DNA of 64,000 nucleotides. It comes from Physcomitrium patens. Lineage: Eukaryota > Streptophyta > Bryopsida > Funariales > Funariaceae. Both the position numbers and the translations under genes were made by a program. Numbering within the stretch: position 1 is the stretch's first letter; every line of letters starts with the position of its first letter. Of the stretch, positions 45,840 through 56,726 are shown piece after piece. Under the pieces are notes generated by a model. The model had not been told where the DNA came from and did no database searches. It saw only the letters and a list, made by a program, of their open reading frames with translations. The DNA is taken from NCBI RefSeq assembly GCF_000002425.4, contig NC_037260.1, positions 16,667,095-16,731,094 on the forward strand. Reading direction: 5' to 3'.

Positions 45840-46490
45840 GGTAATCTTCTATCAGGAAATGCTCGCTCTTGGTTTGCTCCACTATTGGAGAAGGATTCTC
45901 CAATATTGTACGATCTAGAGGCTTTCATAGAGAGACTTACTGCTGCGTTTGGAGATAGCGATCGAGAAAGAGTGACTAAAAGAAAGATACAAAATCTGCG
46001 ACAAGGATCACGTTCTGCTGCAATCTATGCTGCAGAATTTCAACAGCTTACATGTGATCTTGATTGGAATGATAAGGCGTTCATAACACGATTTCGATAT
46101 GGACTGAGAGATGATGTCAAGAACTTATTGATCACCATGCCTAAGGCGGATACTTTAGAAGAACTTATATCTCAGGCAATTATTTGTGACAACCGCCTCT
46201 TTGAATTACGACAAGAAAGACGATCAGGCTGGACAAATGATGGAGCATTTGCTACATTTTCAAAAGGTCTAGAGAATCACTCCACAGATCTTGAACCCAT
46301 GCAAATTGATGCGGTACGTTTCAAACCCCTCACAGCTGAAGAAAGGAAGCGACGGTTTGAACAAAACTTGTGTTTATACTGCGGAGAAGCGGGCCATAAA
46401 GCTGTAGATTGTCGGAAGAAACAGAAGCCTCAAACAACAAGACTCAGGAGTACAAGCATGCAGGAAAACAAGGACGCCCAGCCACAATAG
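45840..46490 (+). pseudogene. gag: Element B gag, N-terminally truncated
   Basis: The frame is recognisable from GNLLSGNARSWFAPLLEKDS (45840) and open to TAG 46488-46490. It contains LEAFIERLTAAFGDSDRE, QGSRSAAIYAAEFQQL, FRYGLRDDVKNLLI and ICDNRLFELR. The zinc knuckle is C-LY-C-GEAG-H-KAVD-C near residue 165 of the open part. The first about 110 residues found in A (MAELVEMKS...) are absent; the leader runs into gag in mid-domain. A stop at 45825-45827 lies just upstream. Gag and pol overlap with a GGAAAAC heptamer at 46463-46469. Confidence 0.9.
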
Positions 46491-49400
46491 GGACCGTGCG
46501 GCTGGACATCTCAACATCCAAAATTAATCAAGGTCCCTTTCTCTTAGCTCAACCTTCAGATTGTTTTATGGTACCTTTACATCTGGGTATTCAAGAACTA
46601 CAAGTCGATGCTTTATTAGACTCGGGTGCATCCGCTTGCTTTATAGATGAAGAGTTTGCCAAGCTTCACAATATTTCTCTTGTAAAGAAACTTAAGCCAG
46701 TCCATGTAGAAGTCATAGATGGACGACCATTGTCTTCGGGCAATGTTATCCATGAAACTAAACCATTGAAGGTACGTCTTGAAAACCATGAGAGCAATAT
46801 TGTATTTAATGTTATCAAGACCCCTTCATGTCCTATCATTTTGGGACTATCTTGACTTGATAGATATAATCCATTGATAGATTGGAAGTTGCGGAAAGTG
46901 ACATTTCCAACAAACTCCTTGAAGGTGGAATCTGCCAAGACAATGTCTAGAAACAAATCCTTGTTTATAGGTGCAAGGGCTTTCATGAAGGAAGCCAAGC
47001 AAAATACACCTCTTGTCATCTTCGCAACTCCGACTCGAGAAGATGCAACTCCGACTTTAGTTATTCCAAAGCAGTATGAAGAATTCAAAGATGTCTTTGA
47101 AAAGAAGAATGCTGATATGCTGCCAGAGCATCGACCCTATGACTGTGCCATTGAACTGCAAGAAGGAGCACAACCACCTTTTGGACCAATCTACAATTTG
47201 TCGCAGACAGAGTTGACTGAGTTGCGGAAGTACATTGACGAGAATCTAGCCAAGAACTTCATCCATCATTCGAAGTCGCCAGCTGGGGCACCAATCTTAT
47301 TTGTGAAGAAGAAGGATGGCTCACTACGGATGTGCGTGGACTATCGAGGTCTCAACAAGGTGACAAAAAAGAATCGCTATCCACTGCCTTTGATCTCTGG
47401 TCTTCTAGAACAACTTGGGCGTGCAAGGATCTTTACAAAGATTGACCTAAGGGGAGCTTACAACTTTGTGCGAATCAAGGAAGGAGATGAATAGAAGACA
47501 GCTTTTTGAAGAAGGTATGGCATTTTGAATACAATGTCATGCCATTTGGCCTTACTAATGCTCCAGCGGTCTTTTAACACATGATGAATGACATCTTTCG
47601 AGAGCATCTAGACGATTTTGTTGTCATCTATCTAGATGATATTTTGATATTTTCTAAGAACGAGGAAGAACATGAGAAGCACGTTCGTCTGGTACTCAAA
47701 AAACTACGGGAGCGAGGACTCTATGCCAAATTGGAGAAGTGCTTATTTCACCCAACTGAGATGGAGTTTTTGGGATTCATCGCAACTACGGAAGGATTGA
47801 AGATGGATCCAAAGAAGGTGGAAGCAATCATGTCTTGGGAAGTTCCGAAGACGGTTAGGGACGTACAATGTTTTCTTGGATTTGCTAACTACTATCGGAT
47901 CTTCATCAAGAATTATTCTCAAGTTGCTGCCCCCCTCACTCGGTTAACGTGCAAGGACAAGCTCGAATGGGGACCTATTGCAGAAAAAGCATTCCAAGAT
48001 TTGAAGATGGTATTTACTACAGCTCCAATCTTGGTACATCCGGACTTTACAAAGGCCTTTTATTTGGAGACAGATGCTTCGGATTTTGCTTTGGGAGCTG
48101 TACTGTCACAGATGGGCGTAGATGAGAAGCTCCATCTAGTTGCGTTCTATTCTCAAAAATTCTCTACTGCTGAGATCAACTATGAGATCCACGATAAGGA
48201 ACTCCTTGCTATAGTAGATTCTTTCCAAGAGTGGCGCCACTTTCTCGAAGGAACTGCACATTCAGTGACCATATATACGGATCACAAGAATTTGGAGTAT
48301 TTTATGTCGGCTCGGGTTTTGAATCGGCGTCCAGCTCGGTGGAGTATGTCGCTATCCAGGTTCGACTTTGTTATTACTTATCGGCCTGGGAAGCAACAAG
48401 GGTTGTCCGATGCATTATCAAGGAGATCATATCTCACGCCAAAGGTTGGAGATGCAGCATTTGATCAACAGTGCACGACATTGTTGAAGCCAGAGAAATT
48501 TTGACTCAACGCAGCTATTGTACCAATTGATGCTGACTTCCTCGACCAGGTACGAGCCGCAACCATTGAAGATTCTCTAGCCCTTGATATCAAGCAACAT
48601 GCTAGTGATGATAAATTCAAGATGAAAGGAGATCTAGTATATTTCGAAGAGCGGTTGTATATCCCAAAAGGGCCAACACGACTCCGAGTTCTTCAATCTC
48701 ATCATGACTTTCCAGTTGCGGGACATTATGGATTCAATAAGACCTTGGAACTTATTTCCCATGATTTCTGGTGGCCTCAAATGTGGAAGGATGTGAAAGA
48801 TTTTGTTGTATCTTGTGACATTTGTTCAAGATCCAAAAACCCTCGACATCAGCCTTATGGACTTCTACAGCCATTGCCTATTCCGCGCCAACCATGGTCT
48901 TCGGTTTCCATGGACTTTATTACGGATCTACCACCATCGAATTCATTTGACAGCATTTTTGTTGTCGTAGATCGGCTTACAAAGATGGCACATTTTGTCC
49001 CTTGCAAGAAGACATCGTCAAGCAAAGACACAGTAAGACTCTTTCTTGATAATGTGTATCGATATTATGGTCTACCAGATGATATCGTATCGGATCGAGG
49101 AACCCAGTTTGTGTCAAAGTTTTGGAAATCTCTTTTTGAAATATTGAAGGTGGATATCAAGCTTTCTTCGGCATTTCATCCTCAAACGGACGGCCAAACA
49201 GAACGAGTGAATCAAGTTTTAGAGCAATATTTATGTGGCACCATCAACTATCAACAAGATGATTGGGTCGCATATCTACTGCTAGCCGAGTTCGCATATA
49301 ACAACACCCTTCATGCGTCAACTCAACAAACGCCATTCTTTTCTAATTATGGATACCATCCGAAGCTTGACTTATGGAGTTCGTCAACGATTAACAATCC

Positions 49401-49968
49401 GGCAGCTGAAGGATTGGTGAAGGAGCTTTCGCAACTTCAAACTACATTGAAGCTTCAATTGCAAACTGCCCAAGAATCTTACAAGGCGTCCGCGGATAAA
49501 TTTCGGAATCAGGCACCTAAATTCACGATTGGAGACAAAATTTGGCTGCTTCGACGAAATATTAAGACCAAGTGGCCATGTGATAAATTGGACTATCGGA
49601 GATTGGGACCATTTGTTATCCAGAAGCAGATCAATCCTGTAGCGTATCGTCTGGAGTTACCAGCTACTATGAAGGTACATCCTGTCTTTCATGTTTCTTT
49701 CTTGGAGCCTTATCGAGAATCGTCTTTTCTTGGAAGAGTACAATGTCCACCACCTAGCATAGAAATAGAGAACCACGAAGAATACGAGGTGGAAAAGGTC
49801 TTGGATTCACGGCAAAGATGGGGTAAATTAGAATACTTTGTGCATTGGAGCAGTTACGATATTAATGAACGAACATGGGAGCCGGCCGAAAATCTCGCGA
49901 ACGTGCCACAAAAGGTACAGGAGTTTCATCGACGATATCCTGAGAAACCCAAGCCGGTTCGACGATAG
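46409..49968 (+). pseudogene. pol: Element B pol: protease, RT, RNase H, integrase, chromodomain
   Basis: Protease: LLDSGASACFID near 46610. [22 protein letters not shown] (47297-47356), VIYLDDILIFS (about 47625). RNase H: LETDASDFALG, DKELLAIVD, YTDHKN and SDALSRR, all four acidic positions kept. Integrase: HDFPVAGHYGFNKT and CDICSRSK, VSMDFITD, DRGTQFVSKFW, FHPQTDGQTERVNQ. Then LGPF and a chromodomain (EEYEVEKVLDSR, YFVHWSSYD, TWEP). Stops: TGA 46853 and TAG 47492 (both Trp in A), TGA 47507 (Arg in A), TAA 47575 (Gln in A), TGA 48502. A one-base deletion lies near 47517-47521. The protein cannot be made as one chain. Confidence 0.93.
46463..46469 (+). promoter_or_regulatory. Candidate -1 frameshift heptamer between gag and pol
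   Basis: GGAAAAC is read G GAA AAC in gag and GGA AAA C in pol. The same heptamer occurs at the equivalent place in elements A and C, always 18-25 bases before the gag stop. It is not a canonical X-XXY-YYZ site because the first triplet is not uniform. The role is therefore tentative. Confidence 0.45.
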
Positions 49969-50113
49969 CTTCTTACTGAAGCTTGCTCATCCAGAAAACA
50001 GAAAAGAGGAGAGAGTACTACCAAAATCCATAGTTGATGTAGTCATTCTCTCCAAGATAGCGTAGAACTTTGTTAGTAGGCCAAGTTTGTTCTTATTGTT
50101 TTAGCCTTTGAAT

Positions 50114-50461
50114 ATGGATAGCCAAGATACTACACTTGTCATGTCATCTCAAGCAACTAGCTCACGAAGACGACCGCGAGATGAAGAACTGCCTGCACCA
50201 CGACGACGTCGAAGGATTCCGAGCAACAGATCGCTGGTGATTGTATTTGAGGTCGAGCCTGCCTACAATGGTCAGCCAGAAGGAGTGTTTGTAGGACAAT
50301 TTCATAATGAAGACACGGAGGTTCATGCTTGGTCAGAAGTTGAAGGCGTGGGCCACTATCGTTGGCTTCAAGGACCATTGAATCACTTGCCTCGTGAACA
50401 ACAATTGGAGTTCATAGCAGAGGTTATGCGACAGATCTTCATTTTCTTGCGTTGTTATTGA
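50114..50461 (+). CDS. Element B 3' ORF, conserved protein of unknown function
   Basis: This is an intact frame of 115 codons from ATG 50114 (MDSQDTTLVMSSQ); TTG 50108 upstream is in frame but a less likely start. A basic stretch (SRRRPRDEELPAPRRRRR) resembles a nuclear localisation signal. Then come NRSLVIVFEVEPAYNGQPEG and GVGHYRWLQGPLNHLPREQ, and an end like that of A (AEVMRQIFIFL). Pol is ruined but this frame is open. The pol-to-ORF gap (about 145 bases) and the distance to the purine tract parallel element A. Function is unknown; DNA, RNA or chromatin binding is only suggested by the basic patch. Confidence 0.8.
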   Translation: MDSQDTTLVMSSQATSSRRRPRDEELPAPRRRRRIPSNRSLVIVFEVEPAYNGQPEGVFVGQFHNEDTEVHAWSEVEGVGHYRWLQGPLNHLPREQQLEFIAEVMRQIFIFLRCY

Positions 50462-50497
50462 TTGACGATAACATTGCTTCTCGAAGACCTCGAAGCT

Positions 50498-50511
50498 AAA
50501 GGAGGAGGTGA
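50498..50511 (+). other. Element B polypurine tract
   Basis: AAAGGAGGAGGTGA lies directly before the 3' LTR and would prime plus-strand synthesis. Its T near the end is unusual but similar to the GTAA end of the tract in element A. Confidence 0.8.
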
Positions 50512-50983
50512 TGTTAGGGACATAGTCCTTAGACCTTTCTAGAGACAAGTTTCTAGAACCTTCTAGAAAGAAGTCTCAAGAAACTTCCAAAAGATTTCTT
50601 CAATATTCTCTTAGAATATTCTTCAAAGATTCCCTAAAGATTCTTTGAAGATTTCCTAAAGATTCCCTTAGAAGGCTCAAGAAGATTCTTAGAATATTCT
50701 AGTAGATTCTAGGAAGTTACTTGAGAAGCTTCCTAGCTCTTGGGTAGTTGCTCAAGAAGCTTCACAGTTCTTGGGAAGCTTCTTGATGCGCTTTCTTAGA
50801 ACCATAGGCCAGTAGTATATATAGGAGTCGAGGCTGAAGAGTTCTTCAGTCTCGACAACACATCTCTTGGAGTTCTAGCTCACCTTTCTGGTGTTGTTCT
50901 TGTACTCATCTGTTTAATCTAGTTCTGCCACTTCTTCTTGAACTTCTTATTAGATATCAAGTCTGTATTTTGTGTCCGTGACA
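50512..50983 (+). repeat. Element B 3' LTR
   Basis: The LTR is 472 bp and matches 44837-45308 except for one T-to-A difference near its end. The flank CATAG is the second copy of the target duplication. Confidence 0.97.
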
Positions 50984-51712
50984 CATAGTTGTTCTAGAAT
51001 AGATAATGGTTGAAGAAGTTCGTAATATCAATGACAGGAAGTTTTTAATCTTGAGCAAATATCACATGATTAAACAAAATCTTTGACCGCCTTCTAGAGT
51101 TGTAGCCACCAGAAATCTCTAAATATCAGCTCTAAAGTCTTGTTGTATCCAAAATGTCCAACTACTAGAAAATCATGGCGTACTTGAGTAACACATAAAC
51201 ATGCTTCCCCTTTTGGAACATATATGCATCCTTCAAAATAATATAAGTTGTTTTAGAATTCAAATTTGGAAGCATCATAAAACTTAGAAGAAAGATTTTT
51301 AATATCATAAATAAAAAGATCTGAAGACATACTTGATTGAATTTTTTTGACAAAGGTTGAATCAATAGTCAATATTGATTTCATTATTTAAAGATGAAAA
51401 TACTTAGATTTCAAGAGAATTGTTCTTTCTTGATTAAAGGTGCATCTCCTTCTTTTGGTACAAGATAAGAACATCAAGAAAGGACATCTGATAAACCTTG
51501 TTGTTTTCCAAGTTAATATGTCATCATGAAATCAAATCTTGATAAAGACATGTTCTAATGGGCTTGGCAAAAATTAAAACACATATTGACATAAAGTATT
51601 CGAGATTCTTTTGATCTTTATACATGGTGATTAGATTGGAAGTGCCTTCTAAATAATGATGCCATTCTTGAAACACATCCACAACTATAAAAAGTTCTTT
51701 ATTCTGGATCTC
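50984..51712 (-). pseudogene. Element D: zinc-binding region and RNase H remnants
   Basis: The minus strand continues D after element B with the HHCC region of integrase (near 51060-51190). Further up is an RNase H stretch reading QNKELFIVVDVFQEWHHYLE and then MYKDQKNLEYFMS. Here the third RNase H acidic residue is Asp (K-D-Q), unlike the Asn of elements A and C. The piece stops at the first base of the LTR of C. Confidence 0.8.
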
Positions 51713-52261
51713 TGTCACAGACATATATTTATTGTAATTATTACGTAGGTGATAGGAATAGGTAGAAGTAGGTAAAAATAGATTAATTTCATAATATCTT
51801 CTATAGAAGCTTCATAGAAGCTTCATAGATGCTGCTTTGACTTTACATGTATTTATAGTTGATTGGTAGGTTAGAAACTTGGTCAACAAGTTAACTATGT
51901 ACCACACAAGTTGGTAGCTTGCGGAACAAGCTAACTATGTGGCATCCACGTAGAAAACTTACCTTGTAAGTTAAGATACATGTTGTGCAAAGTCAAAACA
52001 TTTTTGGAGGTCTTTTAGAATGTCGCCAAGTAGCTCCTAGATAGATAGTATATATAGAGGCAAGAGTGAAGAAAGCTTCACTGTTGTCAACTCCTTTCTT
52101 GCTTCTAATCTAATTTCAAGGGTCTCTAATTTTCTAGTCTTTTACAATAGCTATTTTAATTTCTTTCTTAATATATATATTTAGTTATTTATATTTTGTC
52201 ATCTTTCTTTGATAAAAGTATCACTTTTTTATTTGTTTTTATCAAGTTCTTATCTTTGATA
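51713..52261 (+). repeat. Element C 5' LTR
   Basis: The LTR is 549 bp, from TGTCACAGAC to TCTTTGATA (CA end changed to TA). It has a TATATATA box at 52049 and the hairpin GGCAAGAGTGAA / TTCACTGTTGTC at 52059-52088 with a 6-base loop and two non-Watson-Crick positions. Confidence 0.88.
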
Positions 52262-52263
52262 GA

Positions 52264-52274
52264 TTGACAAGAGT
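52264..52274 (+). other. Element C self-priming primer site
   Basis: TTGACAAGAGT lies two bases after the LTR end. Its partner at 52079-52089 reads ACTGTTGTCAA and pairs at 10 of 11 positions. The sequence downstream (GTACTTACAATATCAAAGC) is shared with A. Confidence 0.7.
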
Positions 52275-52473
52275 GTACTTACAATATCAAAGCTTTGTTT
52301 AATCTTGATTAAGAGTAGATTACTCCTTTTGCTTGATAAGACATAAGCATATTAAAAGTTGCGGATTACCCTCTTCTAAATTGATATTATTCTTAATATT
52401 TTCTTTGTTCTAGAGTCCTCTCTTCTATTTATCTTGAGCAATATTAGCTATCTTATCATTTTTAAGTGTTATC

Positions 52474-53479
52474 ATGGCAGAACTTCCTAAAATGAAGAGT
52501 GCAATGGTATAAATGTAAGAGCAATAGGAGGAGTTAATACTTGCAATGCATCAACTCAATTTACCATGACAAGGAATAACAAGATTGGCAGGAAGTAAAG
52601 ATATAGAAATGATTGGAGCTGCTTCAATATCTATACCAAATCATATCTCTTCTTCTATGGTAGAACACCCTTCCAATATTAGAGAACCAAGAATTATCCT
52701 ATTTGAGAAGTTTGATGGTACCAGATCAAAGTTTAGAGGATTTATCAATCAAGTAAAACTTATGATTGAACTTCAATTCCAAAATTATCCAACTCTATGA
52801 TCGTAAGTTAGATTCATTGGTACTCTTCTTTAAGTTCAGTATTATCATGGTTTTTATGCTTTTTTGAACAACGAGATCCAATATTAGATAATCTGGAGGC
52901 TTTTTTGGCAGAGTTTTGATCCATGTATGGAAAACATAATGTAATTTGTGTCGCAACGAACAAGATCCATATTTTTTGAGAAGGCAATTGATTAGTAATG
53001 TTGTATGTTTCACTGCTTTGACAACTTACAACTGATATTAAGTGGAATGATGTTGCATTTTTTAGCCAATTTTTTTATGGATTATAATATGAGGTAAAGA
53101 AATTAATACTCAACTTACTAGATCCTCAAACATTGAGACAAGCAATTGAATTTGTTGTGAAGTATGACAATCATCTTTTTAAATTTTGATCTAAGAAACA
53201 TACAAGTGGACCTCAATGTTACTATAATTCAATGGTAATACCAACATTTCTTCAACACATACATTTAGAAGTAGAGGATATGCAAATTAATGCGGTACAT
53301 TTCAATCCTCTTATTGAGCAAAAAAAGACTCATTGTCGTCAAGAAAGATGTACTTATATTATAGAAAACCTAAGCACAATACTCAACATTATGCAAAGAA
53401 GTGACAAAACTATAAAATAATGAGTAAGACTATTAAAGAAGATAATATGTTGGAAAACAAATTTTTCCAACTACAATAG
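52474..53479 (+). pseudogene. gag: Element C gag
   Basis: The frame starts MAELPKMKSAM at ATG 52474, as in A. It includes IREPRIILFEKFDGTRSKF and RGFINQVKLMIELQ, then EQRDPILDN, which shows the unmutated Arg codon where A has a stop. The total length to the stop is 1006 nt, so at least one indel is present. A degenerate zinc knuckle precedes the stop. There are several nonsense codons. Confidence 0.85.
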
Positions 53480-53484
53480 AAACC

Positions 53485-56400
53485 ATGCAATTGAAACCTT
53501 GTACAACACTTAATGAAGGTCCTATTCTCTCCTTAAAACCTTCTCCTTGTTTTATGATAAATATTATTTTAGGACCTAAACATCACAAAGCCTCTACCTT
53601 GTTAAATTCAGGAGCCTCAGCGTGTTTCTTAAATGAAGAATTTACTAAAATACATAGCATACTTTTAGTGAAGAAAACTAAATCTATTCATGAAGAAGTC
53701 ATAGATGGTCGTCCATTGTCTATAGGAGATGTTATCCATGAAATTCTTTCTATAGAAGTAGCAACTAATGGTCATAGTATCTTTGTAATATTTAATATCA
53801 TTAGATCTATCTCTCATCCAGTCATTTTAGGTTTATCATGGCTAGAAAAATATAATCGTAAAATAGATTGGACTTTTCGTAGTCTTAACTTTTTTGAAAG
53901 TATAACAAAGAGCATACTTAATCAAGTAAAAAGTCATAAGTCTAGTACAATTAAATCTGTATTTGTAGGTGCAAGAGCTTTCTTGCATGCTGCAAAAAAA
54001 GAATCACCTTGTGGCATTTATGTCGTACCTATTTCTACTGGTTTAAAGACTTCAAGTGACATTCCAAGCCAATATCCAGATTTTCAAGATGCATATGAGA
54101 AGAAAAATATAGATACTCTTCCAAAACATTGTTACTATGACTGCTCAATTGACCTTCAAGAAGGAGCATGATCGCCATTTGGACAAATCTATAGTTTATC
54201 ACAAAACGAGTTGGCTAAATTCAACAAGTATATTGAAGAGAATCTGACCAAGAACTTCATATGCCATTCCAAATCTCTATCAAGAGCTCCAATTTTATTT
54301 GTGAAGAAAAAAGATGGATCATTGTGGATGTATATCGATTATCGAGGACTCAATAAAATCACCATCAAGAATAGGTACCCGTTACTTTTGATATCTAGAG
54401 TCTTTGATCAGTTGAATCAAACTAAGTTCTATACAAAAATAGATCTACAAGGAGCATACAATATGGTATGCATCAAAAAAAGAGATGAATTTTAGACTAT
54501 ATTTCGAATAAGATATGGACATTTTGAATACAATGTCATGCCTTTTGGACTTACAAATGCACTTGCAGCATTCCAACATCTAATGAATGATGTCTTTTGG
54601 GAGTTTTTAGATGATTTTATTTTTTGTTACCTAAATGACATCTTAATCTATTCTAAAAACACATAAGAATATGAATTTCATATTTTTCATGTGTTACAAA
54701 AACTAAGAGATGTGGGACTCTATGCCAAGATAGAAAAGTGTGTATTTTACATTACTCAAGTCAACTTCTTAGGATACATCATTTCAAATGATGAACTTAT
54801 GATGGATCCTAAGAAAATTCAAACTATTATAGATTGGAAGCTCCCAAAAACGGTAAGAGATGTCCAATGTTTTTTGGAATTTTCTAACTACTATCATATC
54901 TTCATCAAAGACTTCTTTTAAGTTGCACCTCCACTTACACGTTTGACTTGTTAAGACAAACTTCAATCGAATCAAGAAGCGGAAGTAGCATTTCAAGCTT
55001 TGAAGATAATCTTTGTTTTTGCACCAATTTTGTATCACGTTGATTTTTCTAAGCCATTTTTTATGGAAACAAATGCATCAAACTTTGCTTTAGATATTCT
55101 AATGTCACAAATGGGAATAGATGGTAAACTTCACCTAGTAGCTTTTCATTCCAAAAACTTTTCAGCAGCCAAGATCAACTACAAAATTTATAATAAAGAA
55201 CTTCTTGCAATCGTGGATTTGTTTCAAGAATGGCACTATTATCTAGAAGGTGCTCTTAGTCCAATCACCATATATACGAATCACAAGAATCTTGAATATT
55301 TTATGTTAGCACATATTTTGAATCATTGTCAAGCCCGTTGGAATATGTCTTTGTCAAGATTTGAATTCAAGATCACTTTTTGATTAAAAAAAATAACAAG
55401 ATTTATCAGATGTACTCTCTAAACGATCTTACCTTGTATTAAAAGAAAGAAATGTTGCTTTTGATCAGCAACAGACAATTCTCTTCAAGCAAGAGCATCT
55501 TCATCTTCAAACAATGAAATCAAAATTAACTATTGATTCAACTTTCATTAAGCAAGTTCAGTCAAGTATGTCTTCTGATCCTCTTATTCATGATATTAAG
55601 GAAACCCTTCAAAGTCTCATGATACTTCTAAGTTTGAATTTAAGAAGAATCTACTATATTTTGAGGGACGCCTATATGTTCTAGAAGGTGAAGCTCGATT
55701 ACGTGTTCTTCAAACTTATCATGACTTTCCAGTAGCAAGACATTTTAGATGCAATAAAACTTTGGAACTAATATCTAAAGATTTTTGGTGGCCCTAAATG
55801 TGGAAGGGAGTTAAAGATTTTGTACAAACTTGTGATGTTTGCTCAAAATCAAAAACTCCTTGTCATCAACCTTACAGACTTCTTCAGCCATTATCCATTT
55901 CAAAACAACCATGGTCTTCTGTTTGTATGGATTTCATCATGAATCTTTCAATCTCAGATTCTTATGATTCTATATTCGTGATAGTAGATCATTTTATCAA
56001 AATGGCATATTTTGTACTATGTAAAAAATTTATCACAAGTGAAGAAACAACTAAGTTCTTTCTTGACAATATATATTGCTATCATGGATTACTCAAGGAT
56101 ATTATATCAAATAGGAGAACTCAATTTGTATCAAGATTTTAGTGGATGCTTTTTAAGATTCTAAAAATAGATATAAAACTATCTTCGACATTCCATCCTC
56201 AAATTGATGGACAAATGGAGTGTGTTAATTAAGTTCTGGAGTAATATTTAACATGTACCATCAACTATCAATAAAATGATTGGACAACTTCTTTGTCATT
56301 GGCAGAGTTTGCTTATAATAACACGATACATACTTTTAGAAAATAAATACCTTTCTTTGCCAATTATAGTTATTATCCACAACTTGATATTTTTGACTTT

Positions 56401-56726
56401 TAAAAAGCTAATAATCTTGTGACAAAAGATTTGATAAACCATTTATTAGAGCTACATGCAACAATGAAGGTAGAATTAAAAGAAGCTCAAGAATAACAAA
56501 AAATCAATGCGGATGTCTATCGAAAGGAACAACTACCATTCTACATGGATGACAAGGTATGGTTACTTCGTCACAATATCAAGATCACTCATCTTTGTGA
56601 CAAGTTGGACTATTGAAGGCTTAAACCATTTTCTATTTCTATACAAATCAATTCAGTTGTATATTATTTACATCTATCAGAGACAATGAAAATCCATCCA
56701 GTATTCCATGTATTCCATATTAATTG
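53485..56726 (+). pseudogene. pol: Element C pol
   Basis: From ATG 53485 (MQLKPCTTLNEGPI) the protease reads LLNSGASACFLNEE, with Asn for the catalytic Asp of [25 protein letters not shown], then [10 protein letters not shown], where Y-L-D-D has become Y-L-N-D. RNase H: METNASNFALD, YTNHKN. Integrase: VCMDFIMNLSISDSYDSIF, and NRRTQFVSRF with Asp lost. Nearly all catalytic changes are Asp to Asn (G to A). It has at least ten stops and ends at 56726. Confidence 0.9.

Larger units (their letters stand above)
44837..50983 (+). mobile_element. Chromovirus element B, complete structure, very young insertion
   Basis: The element is 6147 bp with two 472-bp LTRs that differ at a single base by my reading (45282 region TTTC, 3' copy TATC). 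It is flanked by CATGG (44832-44836) and CATAG (50984-50988). Internal order is primer site, triplicated leader, gag lacking its N-terminus, pol, 3' ORF and purine tract. Pol has five stops and one frameshift, so this copy was probably mobilised by proteins of another element. It inserted into element D. Confidence 0.96.
51713..56726 (+). mobile_element. Chromovirus element C, right end deleted
   Basis: The element contains 5' LTR, primer site, single leader module, gag and pol up to the chromodomain-proximal integrase tail. It ends abruptly near 56726 at IHPVFHV. Chromodomain, 3' ORF and 3' LTR are missing. It inserted into the RNase H part of element D. The deletion removed about 1.4 kb of C and about 1 kb of D. 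C is AT-rich and full of stops, much older than A or B. Confidence 0.88.

Noticed and set aside
46666-47088. Open frame of 140 codons on the minus strand inside pol of element B
   Set aside because: It is antisense to the protease-RT coding region, follows its codon structure, and has no independent motif.
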